Source: Dehalococcoides mccartyi CG5
GTDB lineage: Bacteria > Chloroflexota > Dehalococcoidia > Dehalococcoidales > Dehalococcoidaceae
DNA length: 64,000 bases
NCBI RefSeq assembly: GCF_000830885.1
Contig: NZ_CP006951.1
Location: 1,240,001-1,304,000 of the forward strand
Direction: 5' to 3'
Made by a program: the position numbers and the translations under genes. Positions 36,339 to 45,292 of this stretch are shown one piece after another. Every line of letters starts with the position of its first letter. The stretch's first letter is position 1. The notes beneath the pieces are model-generated. The model was not told where the DNA came from, did not search any database, and worked only from the letters and a program-made list of their open reading frames with translations.

Positions 36339-37766
36339 TTAGTAATCTTTGCCGACTGTAACATGCGCAGTGTCAAAGCCAAGTGTTGGTTGTGACATAT
36401 CCCACCAGGCCTCTTTGTCTTCGTGTACACCATAGCCGAAGAATTTATCTGCCTGCCACAGGAAGCTGTTAAATACAGGAGTAGTTGACAGGGTTGCCCT
36501 GACAATCGTATGAATATTGGCAATATCAGTATTGAAGGTACAGGTACCCATACAGGCACCGCAACCACCGATAGTGGCTTTATACGACCAGCAGGCAATA
36601 CCGTCCGTCCAGAACTGTTTACGTCCCGGTATATGGGTGGTATCTTCCTTGCCGTAAATCTTGGGCACGTCCCAAGTTGGTTCATGCTCAAAGGAAATAC
36701 ACTGGGCGGGACATTCATCGGCACACTTGGTGCAGGTCTGGCAGAAGCGCCACATACCGGCATCAATGGGAGGTGTCGGTTCAAGCGGCAGGTCAGTAAC
36801 CAGACTGAAAAGACCGACGCAAGGACCAAACTCCGGGCTTATGAAAGCACCATTGTTGCGTGCGCCCTCACCCAAACCGGTAAGGGTAGCAGTGGCAATG
36901 GTCGGAATAGCCCCGTTAAATGGCCGGGTATAACCGTAACAGGTGTAACCCAAAACCTGCATAAACATCTGAATACGGGGCTGGATAATAGAGAACTGGC
37001 TATACCGCAGGCTGTTTCCGGCACTCCCTATATCAGAGCTGGGAGATGAACGGAACATCTCTTTGTTTAATGGGTGAGTAAAAGCAAAGTCATAAAGCGG
37101 TACTTTATCAGGAAATACCAGCTTATCAGTGCCTTCATAGCCTTTCGGTACATCTTCAAACATATATTTCTTGTGAGTGAAGTCTTTGTCATATTCTCTT
37201 ACAAGCTTTGTCTTCACCCGGTCAGTAATCTCAGCCATACCTACTTGTGCAGCTCCGAAATGAATCATGGCCGCCCTGATCATTTTGCTGTTTTCCTCAG
37301 GAGTACCCTGCCATTTAGGGACACCCAGAGATTCAGGGGTAGTACTGGAGGCAGGTCCCATGAAAGTGATGGGATACATATAGTTTCCGGAAGATAAAGC
37401 CCTGTCTCTAAGAGTCATACCGCTTTGATTGGTCTTTACAGCGTTGGCACTGTAAGCTGCCGCAGCTGCCCTACGCTTTGCACCTTCCTCCGCACCCAAA
37501 AAGAAATCCTGGGTGGGGTTGTTTTGACCGGTCCAGATACCGTCGGAGCGGTACATAAGTGACCAGTCCAGTTCAACTGTAGGGTCTTCTAATTCACGGT
37601 TTTTAACATACCAGGGGCGTTTCCATTCCGCAGTCGGAGACGACATAAATTCATCAACATCATGAAATACCGGACTAATTGCGGCAGAAGCCCCCAGACC
37701 TGCACCTGCCAGTCCGACAGCCTTCATGAAATCCCGCCGGCTTACCATTGAATGAAATCTTGACAT
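36339..37766 (-). CDS. rdhA: Reductive dehalogenase catalytic subunit RdhA4
   Basis: This is a reductive dehalogenase of 475 residues, the shortest of the seven. The Tat signal is SRRDFMK with PVFHDVDEF after it. The cluster motifs are CQTCTKCADECP and the class-B second motif C-x9-CGACMGTC followed by Thr. The presumed catalytic Tyr lies in LRYS and the Arg in GEGAR. GAGGAGG precedes the ATG. RdhA3 is the nearest paralog (shared SPTAEWKRPW-like start and LSTTPVFNSFLWQADK). It is divergent from the MarR gene at 38085, with an operator-like repeat over its -10 and a second palindrome upstream. The substrate cannot be inferred. Confidence 0.95.
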   Translation of the reverse strand: MSRFHSMVSRRDFMKAVGLAGAGLGASAAISPVFHDVDEFMSSPTAEWKRPWYVKNRELEDPTVELDWSLMYRSDGIWTGQNNPTQDFFLGAEEGAKRRAAAAAYSANAVKTNQSGMTLRDRALSSGNYMYPITFMGPASSTTPESLGVPKWQGTPEENSKMIRAAMIHFGAAQVGMAEITDRVKTKLVREYDKDFTHKKYMFEDVPKGYEGTDKLVFPDKVPLYDFAFTHPLNKEMFRSSPSSDIGSAGNSLRYSQFSIIQPRIQMFMQVLGYTCYGYTRPFNGAIPTIATATLTGLGEGARNNGAFISPEFGPCVGLFSLVTDLPLEPTPPIDAGMWRFCQTCTKCADECPAQCISFEHEPTWDVPKIYGKEDTTHIPGRKQFWTDGIACWSYKATIGGCGACMGTCTFNTDIANIHTIVRATLSTTPVFNSFLWQADKFFGYGVHEDKEAWWDMSQPTLGFDTAHVTVGKDY

Positions 37767-37869
37767 TTTTCTCCTCCTCTTTAGCTGGATTGCATATTCT
37801 TTCGCAATTCACTAATCAACTAAAACCCTATCTACCCATTGACCCTCCTAAGATTATTCACTCGGAATG

Positions 37870-37952
37870 AATGTTCGTTATAGAATATTAACTATCATCC
37901 ATAACCACTGTCAATTAGTATAAATACTTAATATACTAGGCATTTAGTATAT
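37870..37952 (-). promoter_or_regulatory. rdhA4 promoter with two operator-like palindromes
   Basis: On the minus strand TTGACA (37909-37914) is 18 bp from TAATAT (37885-37890). The -10 lies in AATGTTC-N6-GAATATT (37870-37889), nearly identical to the rdhA2 site. Upstream is ATATACTA-N6-TAGTATAT (37931-37952). Its core TACTAGGCATTTAGTA starts 20 bp from the last base of the -35 hexamer, exactly as at rdhA3. Confidence 0.6.
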
Positions 37953-38084
37953 TATCGGTATACTTAATACTCACTCCCTCTGGCTAGCCCATTAATAATG
38001 AGTATAATATTTGTATCAGGTATTAATTTTGGTGTTTAATTACCCTGCTAGTAGTTTCAGCAAAATACAACTTAGGAAAATGAC

Positions 38085-38609
38085 ATGACCCGTACTCCGA
38101 GGCTTAACACTTTTGAAATCTGGGGTATCATAATGCAGGCAAGAGCTGTCGCTTACAACGTAAGAAGAAAGGAACTGACAGAACAGGACCTGACGCCTGA
38201 ACAAGCGGGCATACTGAATATCCTGCACAAAGGGAAAACCAAAATAATAACCCCGGCCAAAATCGCCAAAGAATATCTGCGGGAACCGCACACTATTTCG
38301 GTAATATTAAAACGGATGGAAGACAAAGGCCTGATTGCCCTAACCAAGAACCTAGCCAGACGGAATATGATAAGGGTAACCCTTACTGAAAAAGGGGAGA
38401 ATGCCAGAACCGATGCATTCCGTCTGGACAGAACAAGCAAGCTTTTTGAAAATCTGTCTGATGACGAAATAAAAACGCTTTATAGTTTGCTTACGAAAGT
38501 AATGAACAATTCGGTAAAAGCTCTGGCAGAATCAGCATCCGATGCCAACCGTGATTTGAGCATTTTTCACGAATACGATACAAAGTTGAAATCTGAGGAT
38601 TTGCCCTGA
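38085..38609 (+). CDS. MarR-family regulator divergent from rdhA4
   Basis: This 174-residue MarR regulator is a close paralog of the one at 11737. The helix-turn-helix region is TPAKIAKEYLREPHTISVIL and the wing is RRNMIRVTLT. It is divergent from rdhA4 and probably represses it. Because the inverted repeat at the rdhA4 -10 also covers the rdhA2 -10, the two MarR proteins may bind each other's sites. The gene is convergent with the B12-type radical SAM gene, with 41 bp between the stops. Confidence 0.9.
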   Translation: MTRTPRLNTFEIWGIIMQARAVAYNVRRKELTEQDLTPEQAGILNILHKGKTKIITPAKIAKEYLREPHTISVILKRMEDKGLIALTKNLARRNMIRVTLTEKGENARTDAFRLDRTSKLFENLSDDEIKTLYSLLTKVMNNSVKALAESASDANRDLSIFHEYDTKLKSEDLP

Positions 38610-38650
38610 CAGAACCGGCTTGTTTACATAAGTTTATTCCGGATGCATTT

Positions 38651-40783
38651 TCAGAATGATATAATCTGCATTTCCCGCATCCGCAGCAGAAACCGTCTGC
38701 AATCTTTTTCAATGACATCCTTTGGGGCATTATATTCGGCAGCCAGTTGAGCTGTAATCTGCCCCAAATCCCGCTGGCCGTCACACAGCCTCAGTATGGC
38801 AAGCTCTGTCAGGGTAACATTCACCAAGCGGCTTTTAACCGGCTCATACACTACAGGGGTTTTTACTGGAGTGGCAGGCAGGGTAAGTTTACGGCTGATA
38901 TTCTGCTTGATCTGCAACAGGTCAAAATTAAGTACAGCGACCGTTAAATGTTTATCTAAACGGGGAACTCCCGAAGCGCTTACTGGATAATCCTGATGTG
39001 TTTCTGCCTTCGGCGGTATTTGGGCGGCTTTTAACAGGTCTTCTATAAGCGGGTAACGGGACACATACAGCAAAAGGTCTCCAACCATAAGCCTTTTAAA
39101 GATATCCCGGCTGGGGTGTTTGTTTATCAGCTCTGTCCAGCTGCGGATACTCATTTCACGGGCTTCCGGCTGCGAAATGCCCGAAACTGTTTTATAACTG
39201 CGGGAGAGTTTAAACTCGTCTGCTGTTTTACTTTCTATTATCCCGCTCACACCGTATTTTTCAGGCAATCTGGCCACAGCCGAGCCTTTGCCCAAACTGA
39301 AATAGTCTATATTGAAAGAGCGGATAATATCCCTGTTGTCCGCCAGAAAGTCAATCGTTTCACCAGCCTCAGCCTCACTTTCAGTCGGAAAACCCAGAAA
39401 TACGTAAAGGTGATTCCAGATATCTGCCCGGTAAATATTACGGCAGACCTGCACGGCAATCTCTCTGGTTGTGCCTTTTTCCATATGCTCAAGCACCCGG
39501 TTACAACCGGACTCAAGCCCCAGAAATAATACCCTGAACCCGGCCTTGCGCATTTTTAGGCATAGTTCCGGGGTGAAGCGGGATTCCAGCCTGACATTTA
39601 CAGAGCAACTGACCTGTATTCCACCCTTGATGAGTTCATCTGATAATGCGTCTGCCAAACTGGGGGCCAGCCCTTCGTCCGCAAAAGCAAATTTATCAAC
39701 CTTGTGCCTTACTGAAAGTGACCGCATATCCTCCGCAATTTTGGCAGCCTCCCGTTTCTGGTAGTGCCACCCATACGCTTCGTTATGGGAGCAGAAAGCA
39801 CACTTGCCCCAATAACACCCGCGGGACCCAAGCAGGGGCAGAACCGGCTCCGGTGAAAGATAATCCTTCAGATTCAGACCATCAAAGCAGGGAGTGGGCA
39901 GGGAATTTATTTTCAAGGAAGGTTTGGTCTTGTTTACCTGTATATGACCATCCAAATAAATAAGGTTTGGTACTTCGGAAAGGCTTCGCCCGTCCCCAAG
40001 GCAATTTGCCAACTCCAGCAGGGGTTGTTCACCCTCATTAACCACCGCACTGTCAAAGAAAAGCTTAAAAAGCTCTTCATGACGGGCTATTACATCCGCT
40101 AGCAGACTGACAATATACCCTCCGATTACTATATGCACTTGGGGGTTTGCCGATTTGAGCTGACAGGCTAAAGTAAGTGCCGGAAGTAGCTGGCTGTCAC
40201 CGGCAACAGAAATGCCGATAATATCCGGGCGGCATTCAGCCACGAAAGGCAGCAGTTTTTCCCGGCAAAGTTTGATATAGGGGTTCTGTTCATTATCCGC
40301 GGTACTGTCTTTTATATCCCGGTAAGACCGCAGGTAAGCACCCATCTCAAAAGAGCTCAGGTCTACCCGGGTAGGGAAGTGGGCAGTAGAGATTATGGCC
40401 ATGGCCTGATTTAAAGTTTCCCGAGCCTGTGCGAGTGTGTCAGGGTCATAATAGCGATTTTTATCATGAAAGACTTTTTTAGCCTGTGAAATCCCGCCTG
40501 CCACCCTCTCCAGAGATGTATTAGCTATAAAGAGGTCATTGTAGTATTGCTGATCAACCGGGGACAAGCTCCGTGAAGAATCAAGACGTTTAAATTCGGC
40601 ATTCAGGCCTGACTTCAGACTTCTTAAGTATTCCTCTGAAAAGAAGACCTTGTAAGCTTCAAGATTGAAGTCATACTGAACTGTATCTACGCCGTGTTCC
40701 TTCAGATAGGCCGTAAGTGAAGGCAGGCTGAGATACGGCTGGTAAGGAATCCACTGGGGCGGGAAAATCAGTAAAGTTTTCAC
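38651..40783 (-). CDS. B12-binding radical SAM protein with PqqD-like C-terminal domain
   Basis: This 710-residue protein starts at a GTG. An N-terminal B12-binding domain (about 1-270; FPPQWIPYQPYLSLPSL, then IGISVAGDSQLLPALTLA and HIVIGGYIVSLL) leads to a radical SAM domain with GSRGCYWGKCAFCSH (C-x4-C-x2-C, near 320). The last 80 residues (ELAILRLCDGQRDLGQITAQ, FLLRMREMQII) resemble PqqD, the peptide-recognition element of RiPP enzymes. The layout is close to RiPP-maturation radical SAM proteins, but no precursor peptide is evident nearby, so the substrate is unknown. The -10 TATAAT (40790-40795) puts the start site at or next to the GTG, so the mRNA may be leaderless. Confidence 0.85.
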   Translation of the reverse strand: MKTLLIFPPQWIPYQPYLSLPSLTAYLKEHGVDTVQYDFNLEAYKVFFSEEYLRSLKSGLNAEFKRLDSSRSLSPVDQQYYNDLFIANTSLERVAGGISQAKKVFHDKNRYYDPDTLAQARETLNQAMAIISTAHFPTRVDLSSFEMGAYLRSYRDIKDSTADNEQNPYIKLCREKLLPFVAECRPDIIGISVAGDSQLLPALTLACQLKSANPQVHIVIGGYIVSLLADVIARHEELFKLFFDSAVVNEGEQPLLELANCLGDGRSLSEVPNLIYLDGHIQVNKTKPSLKINSLPTPCFDGLNLKDYLSPEPVLPLLGSRGCYWGKCAFCSHNEAYGWHYQKREAAKIAEDMRSLSVRHKVDKFAFADEGLAPSLADALSDELIKGGIQVSCSVNVRLESRFTPELCLKMRKAGFRVLFLGLESGCNRVLEHMEKGTTREIAVQVCRNIYRADIWNHLYVFLGFPTESEAEAGETIDFLADNRDIIRSFNIDYFSLGKGSAVARLPEKYGVSGIIESKTADEFKLSRSYKTVSGISQPEAREMSIRSWTELINKHPSRDIFKRLMVGDLLLYVSRYPLIEDLLKAAQIPPKAETHQDYPVSASGVPRLDKHLTVAVLNFDLLQIKQNISRKLTLPATPVKTPVVYEPVKSRLVNVTLTELAILRLCDGQRDLGQITAQLAAEYNAPKDVIEKDCRRFLLRMREMQIISF

Positions 40784-40863
40784 CCCTTTATTATATCCAA
40801 AAGAACCGAAACCGTCTGTAAAAATTTAAGGGAACATGCAAGATACCGCCATCACCTGAAAAT

Positions 40864-40890
40864 AAAGGGGGGGAACTAATCCCCCTCTTT
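40864..40890 (-). terminator. Hairpin after MFS exporter gene
   Basis: A G-rich arm and its C-rich partner (GGGGGA and TCCCCC around ACTAA, extended by AAAG and CTTT) lie just past the end of the MFS gene. The stem has a mismatch. Confidence 0.55.
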
Positions 40891-40944
40891 AAATTATCTG
40901 AAACCCGAAGCAGCTTAACCTGAACTTGTTATGGTAAAACCGAA

Positions 40945-42606
40945 CTACAAGCGAGGTTCATTATTTTTGTCAGATTGTCCCAGCTGAATTTCCAAACCCA
41001 CTCCAGCCTCTTCAAGGGGCGGGTGGTTAGTCTTCCGAAGGGTTATCTGAGGCATAAAGAATACCACCACCAGAGCAACAAACATCAGCATTGCCCCGAT
41101 AAGATAGACCTGATCTATGGAATTGCTGAACGCAGTCTTCAAAGTTACCAGCAAATGGTCAAACGAAACGGTTAGCTGGTCTTGAATGGCCGCCGGAGCC
41201 TGACTGATAAGCTGATATATTTGAGTTTGGCCATCGGTTGATAAAAATGCCTGTATTGTATTGCCGTCTATAGCGGTAGGAATACCGGTAGGATTAAGTT
41301 GACCCATAAGCTCCACAAAGGGTTCATTGGCAATATCAGTCAGCTGGGAGGCCAGTTTGGCATTCATAACGCCGCCCAGCAGAGCACCGCCGACAGTACC
41401 GCCTATACTCCTGAAGAGCTGGGTGCCGGCCGTTACTTCACCTAACTGCTTGTGGCTGAAAGCATTCTGTACGGCAATGGTAAATATAGGCATGGTAACA
41501 CCCAAACCCAAACCGAGCAGTATCATGCACATTACCAGCTGGGTATTGGTAGTATTTATACCTACAAATGAAAAGACAAACATGGCAACAGTTGCCAGAG
41601 CCACACCCCCGACCGCCAGCTTTTTGTAGTTGCCGGTACGGGAGATTATCTGTCCGCTTATAGCTGAAGAAACGACCATTGAAAGCATCATGGGAGCAAG
41701 TATAAGACCTGAAGAAGTAGCGGATACACCAATTACTCCCTGAGCAAAGACCGTGATGTATAAAAGTGCCCCGAACATGCCCATAGATGTAAGGAACAAG
41801 GTTATAGCCGAAACTGAAAATATGCGGGTTTTAAATAACCCCATTGAAAGCACCGGTTCTTTTACCCTGCGCTCCACCATGACAAAGCTGAAAAGAGCGA
41901 TCAGGGCAATGCCAAACAGCCCTAATATCTGCACTGAGTTCCAGGCATATTGGCTGCCGCCCCAGACAAAGGCCAGAAGCAGGGGCACCAACCCTACAAT
42001 CAATAGGGCACCACCCAGAAAGTCTATAGAGCGGTCTTTGATTTTGTGCTTTATAGGAGGAATAGCCATAGCCAGCACTACCATGGTGGCAATGCCAACC
42101 GGGATATTTATATAGAAAATCCAGTGCCAGCTGAAGGCATCGGTTATCCAGCCGCCCAGCAAAGGACCGGCTACCGCGGTAAGACCAAAGACACCGCCCA
42201 GCACACCCTGCCATTTACCCCGTTCGGCCGGGGAGAATATATCACCGATAAGTGCCATGGAGTTAACCATCATGGCACCGCCGCCGATACCCTGCAAGCC
42301 GCGGAAGAGGATAAGCTGGGTCATATCCTGAGCCAGACCGGAGAGCACAGAGCCCAGAAGGAAAATACCGATACCTATCAGGTAGAGCGGCCTCCGCCCG
42401 AAGATATCAGAAAGTTTGCCGTAAATGGGTACTGTGACTGTAGAGCTTAACATATAAGCGGTAAAAACCCAGCTTAGATGAGAAAGACCGTTAAGTTCAG
42501 TGGCTATTTTGGGCATAGCTGTAGCCACAATGGTCTGGTCCAGCGAAGCCAGCATCATTGACAGTATGACGCCCAAAAGAATAAATAGTTTATTACCCTT
42601 TTTCAC
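40945..42606 (-). CDS. MFS exporter, DHA2/EmrB type
   Basis: This 553-residue protein has about 14 membrane helices, the DHA2 drug:proton antiporter layout. Motifs are LDQTIVATAMPKIATEL in the first helix, YGKLSDIFGRRPLYL (motif A) and the motif C region GPLLGGWITDAFSWHWIFYI. It starts at a GTG 16 bp after the MarR gene, so the two form an operon. It probably exports hydrophobic toxic compounds using the proton gradient. Confidence 0.93.
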   Translation of the reverse strand: MKKGNKLFILLGVILSMMLASLDQTIVATAMPKIATELNGLSHLSWVFTAYMLSSTVTVPIYGKLSDIFGRRPLYLIGIGIFLLGSVLSGLAQDMTQLILFRGLQGIGGGAMMVNSMALIGDIFSPAERGKWQGVLGGVFGLTAVAGPLLGGWITDAFSWHWIFYINIPVGIATMVVLAMAIPPIKHKIKDRSIDFLGGALLIVGLVPLLLAFVWGGSQYAWNSVQILGLFGIALIALFSFVMVERRVKEPVLSMGLFKTRIFSVSAITLFLTSMGMFGALLYITVFAQGVIGVSATSSGLILAPMMLSMVVSSAISGQIISRTGNYKKLAVGGVALATVAMFVFSFVGINTTNTQLVMCMILLGLGLGVTMPIFTIAVQNAFSHKQLGEVTAGTQLFRSIGGTVGGALLGGVMNAKLASQLTDIANEPFVELMGQLNPTGIPTAIDGNTIQAFLSTDGQTQIYQLISQAPAAIQDQLTVSFDHLLVTLKTAFSNSIDQVYLIGAMLMFVALVVVFFMPQITLRKTNHPPLEEAGVGLEIQLGQSDKNNEPRL

Positions 42607-42621
42607 TAATGATTTGTCTCC

Positions 42622-43056
42622 CTAGTTTCCTGTAATCTTTTCTGCCAGTTTTTTATTTAATAGCGCAAACATAGCCAACTCATCATCGTTCAGGGCATCA
42701 AAGGCTGCGACTATTTTTAATGTAGTCTGTTTCTTTATTTCCACTATCCTTCCCGATGCCTCCGCCGTAAGGCTGAGTGAGATAGCCCGTCGGTCTTTTA
42801 AATCCATCTCTCTAGTGAGCAGCCCTTTCTCTACCAAACCGTCTACGATTTGGGTAACTGCACTGGGACTGATATTGAGTAGGTTGGCTAAGTCCTTGAT
42901 GCCTGTGCCTTTATTTTTTTCTACTGCTCTCAGTACCATTAGCTGAGTATGGCCAAGCGCCAAAACGTCTCCTGCAGTATGGGCAACTGAGAACATATTG
43001 TGCTTTATAAGGCACATGTCATTATGAATGTCTTCAATAACTTTTTGCCTTATCAT
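42622..43056 (-). CDS. MarR-family regulator of MFS exporter
   Basis: This 144-residue MarR protein has TGIKDLANLLNISPSAVTQI as the DNA-recognition region and DLKDRRAISLSLT as the wing. It is the first gene of the operon with the MFS exporter and probably represses it. The AT-rich DNA before its start has TAGTTA and TAACTA arms about 18 bp apart, a possible operator. It is not close to the rdh-linked MarR set. Confidence 0.9.
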   Translation of the reverse strand: MIRQKVIEDIHNDMCLIKHNMFSVAHTAGDVLALGHTQLMVLRAVEKNKGTGIKDLANLLNISPSAVTQIVDGLVEKGLLTREMDLKDRRAISLSLTAEASGRIVEIKKQTTLKIVAAFDALNDDELAMFALLNKKLAEKITGN

Positions 43057-43207
43057 TTTACCTCCTGTATTGTTTAGTTACTTAATATTTTATATGCTTA
43101 ACTATTAAATGTCAAAACCAGCCGCCACATATGAATATCCGCTTTTAGAATGTCCAGATTAATACAGGCAATACGGCTTGATACAACAGGTTAAAAAGAT
43201 TTAGAGA

Positions 43208-43237
43208 AAAAAACAGGGGAGGTTAAACCTCCCCTGT
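43208..43237 (-). terminator. Terminator of rdhAB5
   Basis: The 10-bp arms ACAGGGGAGG and CCTCCCCTGT enclose a 5-nt loop. A run of seven U follows on the minus strand. Confidence 0.85.
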
Positions 43238-43261
43238 CAGACACCGATAATGCAGCCGGTA

Positions 43262-43531
43262 CTAGGCTACTTTTTTGTGACGGATGATAAGCTGCCAATC
43301 AAGCGCAGCCAGTATCAGAAAAATGATACCGAATATCAGGGCTCCCATCCAGGCTGAAGTCGGTTCGTTTTCTTCAAGCGAACTGAAATAATGCTGGACG
43401 GTGGCAAAGAGTGAAGCCACTGCCAAAAACCCGATAATCCATTCGTACCACTTTATAGCCAGTTGCTGGCGGATAAGCCAGACAACAAACAGAGTCAAGG
43501 CGACTGCTACTGCCAGTCCTACGAAAAACAT
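43262..43531 (-). CDS. rdhB: Reductive dehalogenase membrane anchor RdhB5
   Basis: This presumed anchor for RdhA5 has 89 residues from the ATG at 43531, which has GGAGG eight bases upstream. The longer reading from 43546 begins with a TTG that is part of that ribosome site, so I reject it. There are three hydrophobic segments, WYEWIIG and the class-A loop ENEPTSAWMG. It lies 27 bp after rdhA5. RdhB2 is the closest relative here. Confidence 0.92.
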   Translation of the reverse strand: MFFVGLAVAVALTLFVVWLIRQQLAIKWYEWIIGFLAVASLFATVQHYFSSLEENEPTSAWMGALIFGIIFLILAALDWQLIIRHKKVA

Positions 43532-43558
43532 GCTTCCTACCTCCAATTCCTTAAGCTA

Positions 43559-45046
43559 TTAGTAACTGGTGTCAATACCGTAGGTGAAGTCATCCATATC
43601 CCACCACTCTTCGGGGTCTTTCCGCCCGTAATCCATAGCTTTTTCCATATTTGTAAAGAAGCTATTTAAAAGCGGGGTATTGGCAACTGTGCCCTTAACC
43701 ACAGCATGCAGGAATGAATCCGGTTTGCTGTTGAAGGGGCAAGTGCCCTGACAGGTGGGGCAGTGAGGACAATCTGCGGTATTGGTTCGCCAGCCCTCAA
43801 ATGTGCCCTGCTGAATGCCGGACTTGGCTGAAGCCGGGTTTTCCCAGGTGGGATCACCCTTCTGAATCAGGTTGAAGGGGCAGGAGTCCGCACAAATACC
43901 GCAGGTCTTGCAGAATTTGTAGGCACCAAAGTCTATGGGCGGAGTGGGCAGCAAGGGCAGGTCGGTGATTAACGCCCACATAGCCCGGTTAGTTGTGCCG
44001 TATTTGGGAGTGATGGTGGGTGAAGACATGCGGCCATGTTCGCCCATACCGGCTAAAGCTGCTAAAGGATTAGCCAAAAAGCCCATCATGCCCGGATTCA
44101 AGGCCTGATAACCCAAACCGCGGATAAATTCCTGGAACTGGGCACCTACCTTGGGGAAGCGGGAATATGAATACCAAACGGCATGACTTTCGGTTATGCC
44201 TGCCTGGCGTCTGGTAGCTTCGAGTGACTGTCTGGCGCTCCACATAAGTATCCACTTGCACTTGCGGGGGATAACCATCTTGGTTGCGGTCTCATAAGCT
44301 TCCTCTACGTCTTCAACGACTACAGCTTTACCGCCAATCTGGGAATGGATAAATTTAAGAACATCGTCGTCAATTTCAATAGCACCCACATCCGAGCCGC
44401 CAAAGAATCTGAAGGCAGAGCGGCAGGTTTTAAGGTTTTCTTCGGGAGTACCCTGCCAGACCGGAGCCCCGAAATCCTGGGGACGGGTAGTAGTATCCAG
44501 CTGAGGCCCCAACCACGGAGTAAAGGTAGGGCTGCCGCCGGCCGCCATAATAGCGCCGATAACATTAACCCTCTTGCCACCCATTTCCATATTGCCGGGC
44601 CAGGCACCGAACATCATAAATTTGGAAGCATTGCACAGGGCGGTGGTTCGGGTATCTCCCATACCGGCATAGCCCGGAGTCCAGCCCGGAAACTCCTTGG
44701 CCATGGCATCATAAAGAGTCAGGGCCATTTCAGGGGTTTCAAGGTCAGTGGAAGTACCGCCGACAACGCCGGCTTTTGTGAAATCAGCTACAGTGGGTCT
44801 GGGCAGACCCTGAAATACACCCGGCTGACGGGTAACTTTTGACCAGTCTATAGGAACTGTAGGATTCTTGAAATCCCTTTCCTTTACCCACCAGGGATTT
44901 TTATTGATACCAAGGGTTGAAGACGTGACCTCATCCAAATCGTGGAAAACAGGGGCAGCAGCGCTCATAGTACCCAAACCTGCTCCGACTACCCCAAGGC
45001 TTTTCATAAAATCACGTCGCGAGAGTGTGGAATGAAACTCTTTCAT
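43559..45046 (-). CDS. rdhA: Reductive dehalogenase catalytic subunit RdhA5
   Basis: This is a reductive dehalogenase of 495 residues. The Tat signal is MKEFHSTLSRRDFMK. The cluster motifs are CKTCGICADSCP and CPHCPTCQGTCP (class A). It is a paralog of RdhA2, sharing KYGTTNRAMW, the Y-S-x-R-F block and Met at the PceA Asn272 position. GGGGAAA precedes the ATG. It is divergent from a MarR gene at 45293, and a perfect 42-bp palindrome lies in the shared region over the probable -10 of this gene. Confidence 0.95.
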   Translation of the reverse strand: MKEFHSTLSRRDFMKSLGVVGAGLGTMSAAAPVFHDLDEVTSSTLGINKNPWWVKERDFKNPTVPIDWSKVTRQPGVFQGLPRPTVADFTKAGVVGGTSTDLETPEMALTLYDAMAKEFPGWTPGYAGMGDTRTTALCNASKFMMFGAWPGNMEMGGKRVNVIGAIMAAGGSPTFTPWLGPQLDTTTRPQDFGAPVWQGTPEENLKTCRSAFRFFGGSDVGAIEIDDDVLKFIHSQIGGKAVVVEDVEEAYETATKMVIPRKCKWILMWSARQSLEATRRQAGITESHAVWYSYSRFPKVGAQFQEFIRGLGYQALNPGMMGFLANPLAALAGMGEHGRMSSPTITPKYGTTNRAMWALITDLPLLPTPPIDFGAYKFCKTCGICADSCPFNLIQKGDPTWENPASAKSGIQQGTFEGWRTNTADCPHCPTCQGTCPFNSKPDSFLHAVVKGTVANTPLLNSFFTNMEKAMDYGRKDPEEWWDMDDFTYGIDTSY

Positions 45047-45130
45047 AGATTTCCCCTTTCGAATTCTATCGGACTACCGCTGGTGCTGTAATTTATATTT
45101 ATTTAAGCTTGCTATCACCCTCTTTCACTA

Positions 45131-45189
45131 GTATATTAGTCTATATGGACTAGTCCATATAGACTAATATACCGATTGTGTATTGTCAA
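45131..45189 (-). promoter_or_regulatory. rdhA5 promoter with perfect 42-bp palindrome
   Basis: The minus-strand TTGACA lies at 45184-45189. The DNA from 45131 to 45172 is a perfect palindrome: the left half starts GTATATTAGTCTATATGG and the centre is ACTAGT. It covers the expected -10 and start region. The gene divergent from rdhA5 is a MarR regulator, so this is the likely operator. Confidence 0.7.
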
Positions 45190-45292
45190 TAGTGTGTACG
45201 GAGATTTGGCAAAAACGGCTTGAGGGATTAAGATATACGCCGTACAGATGCTAACAGGTATCCAGTAAATAATTAATAACACAGGCAATAAG

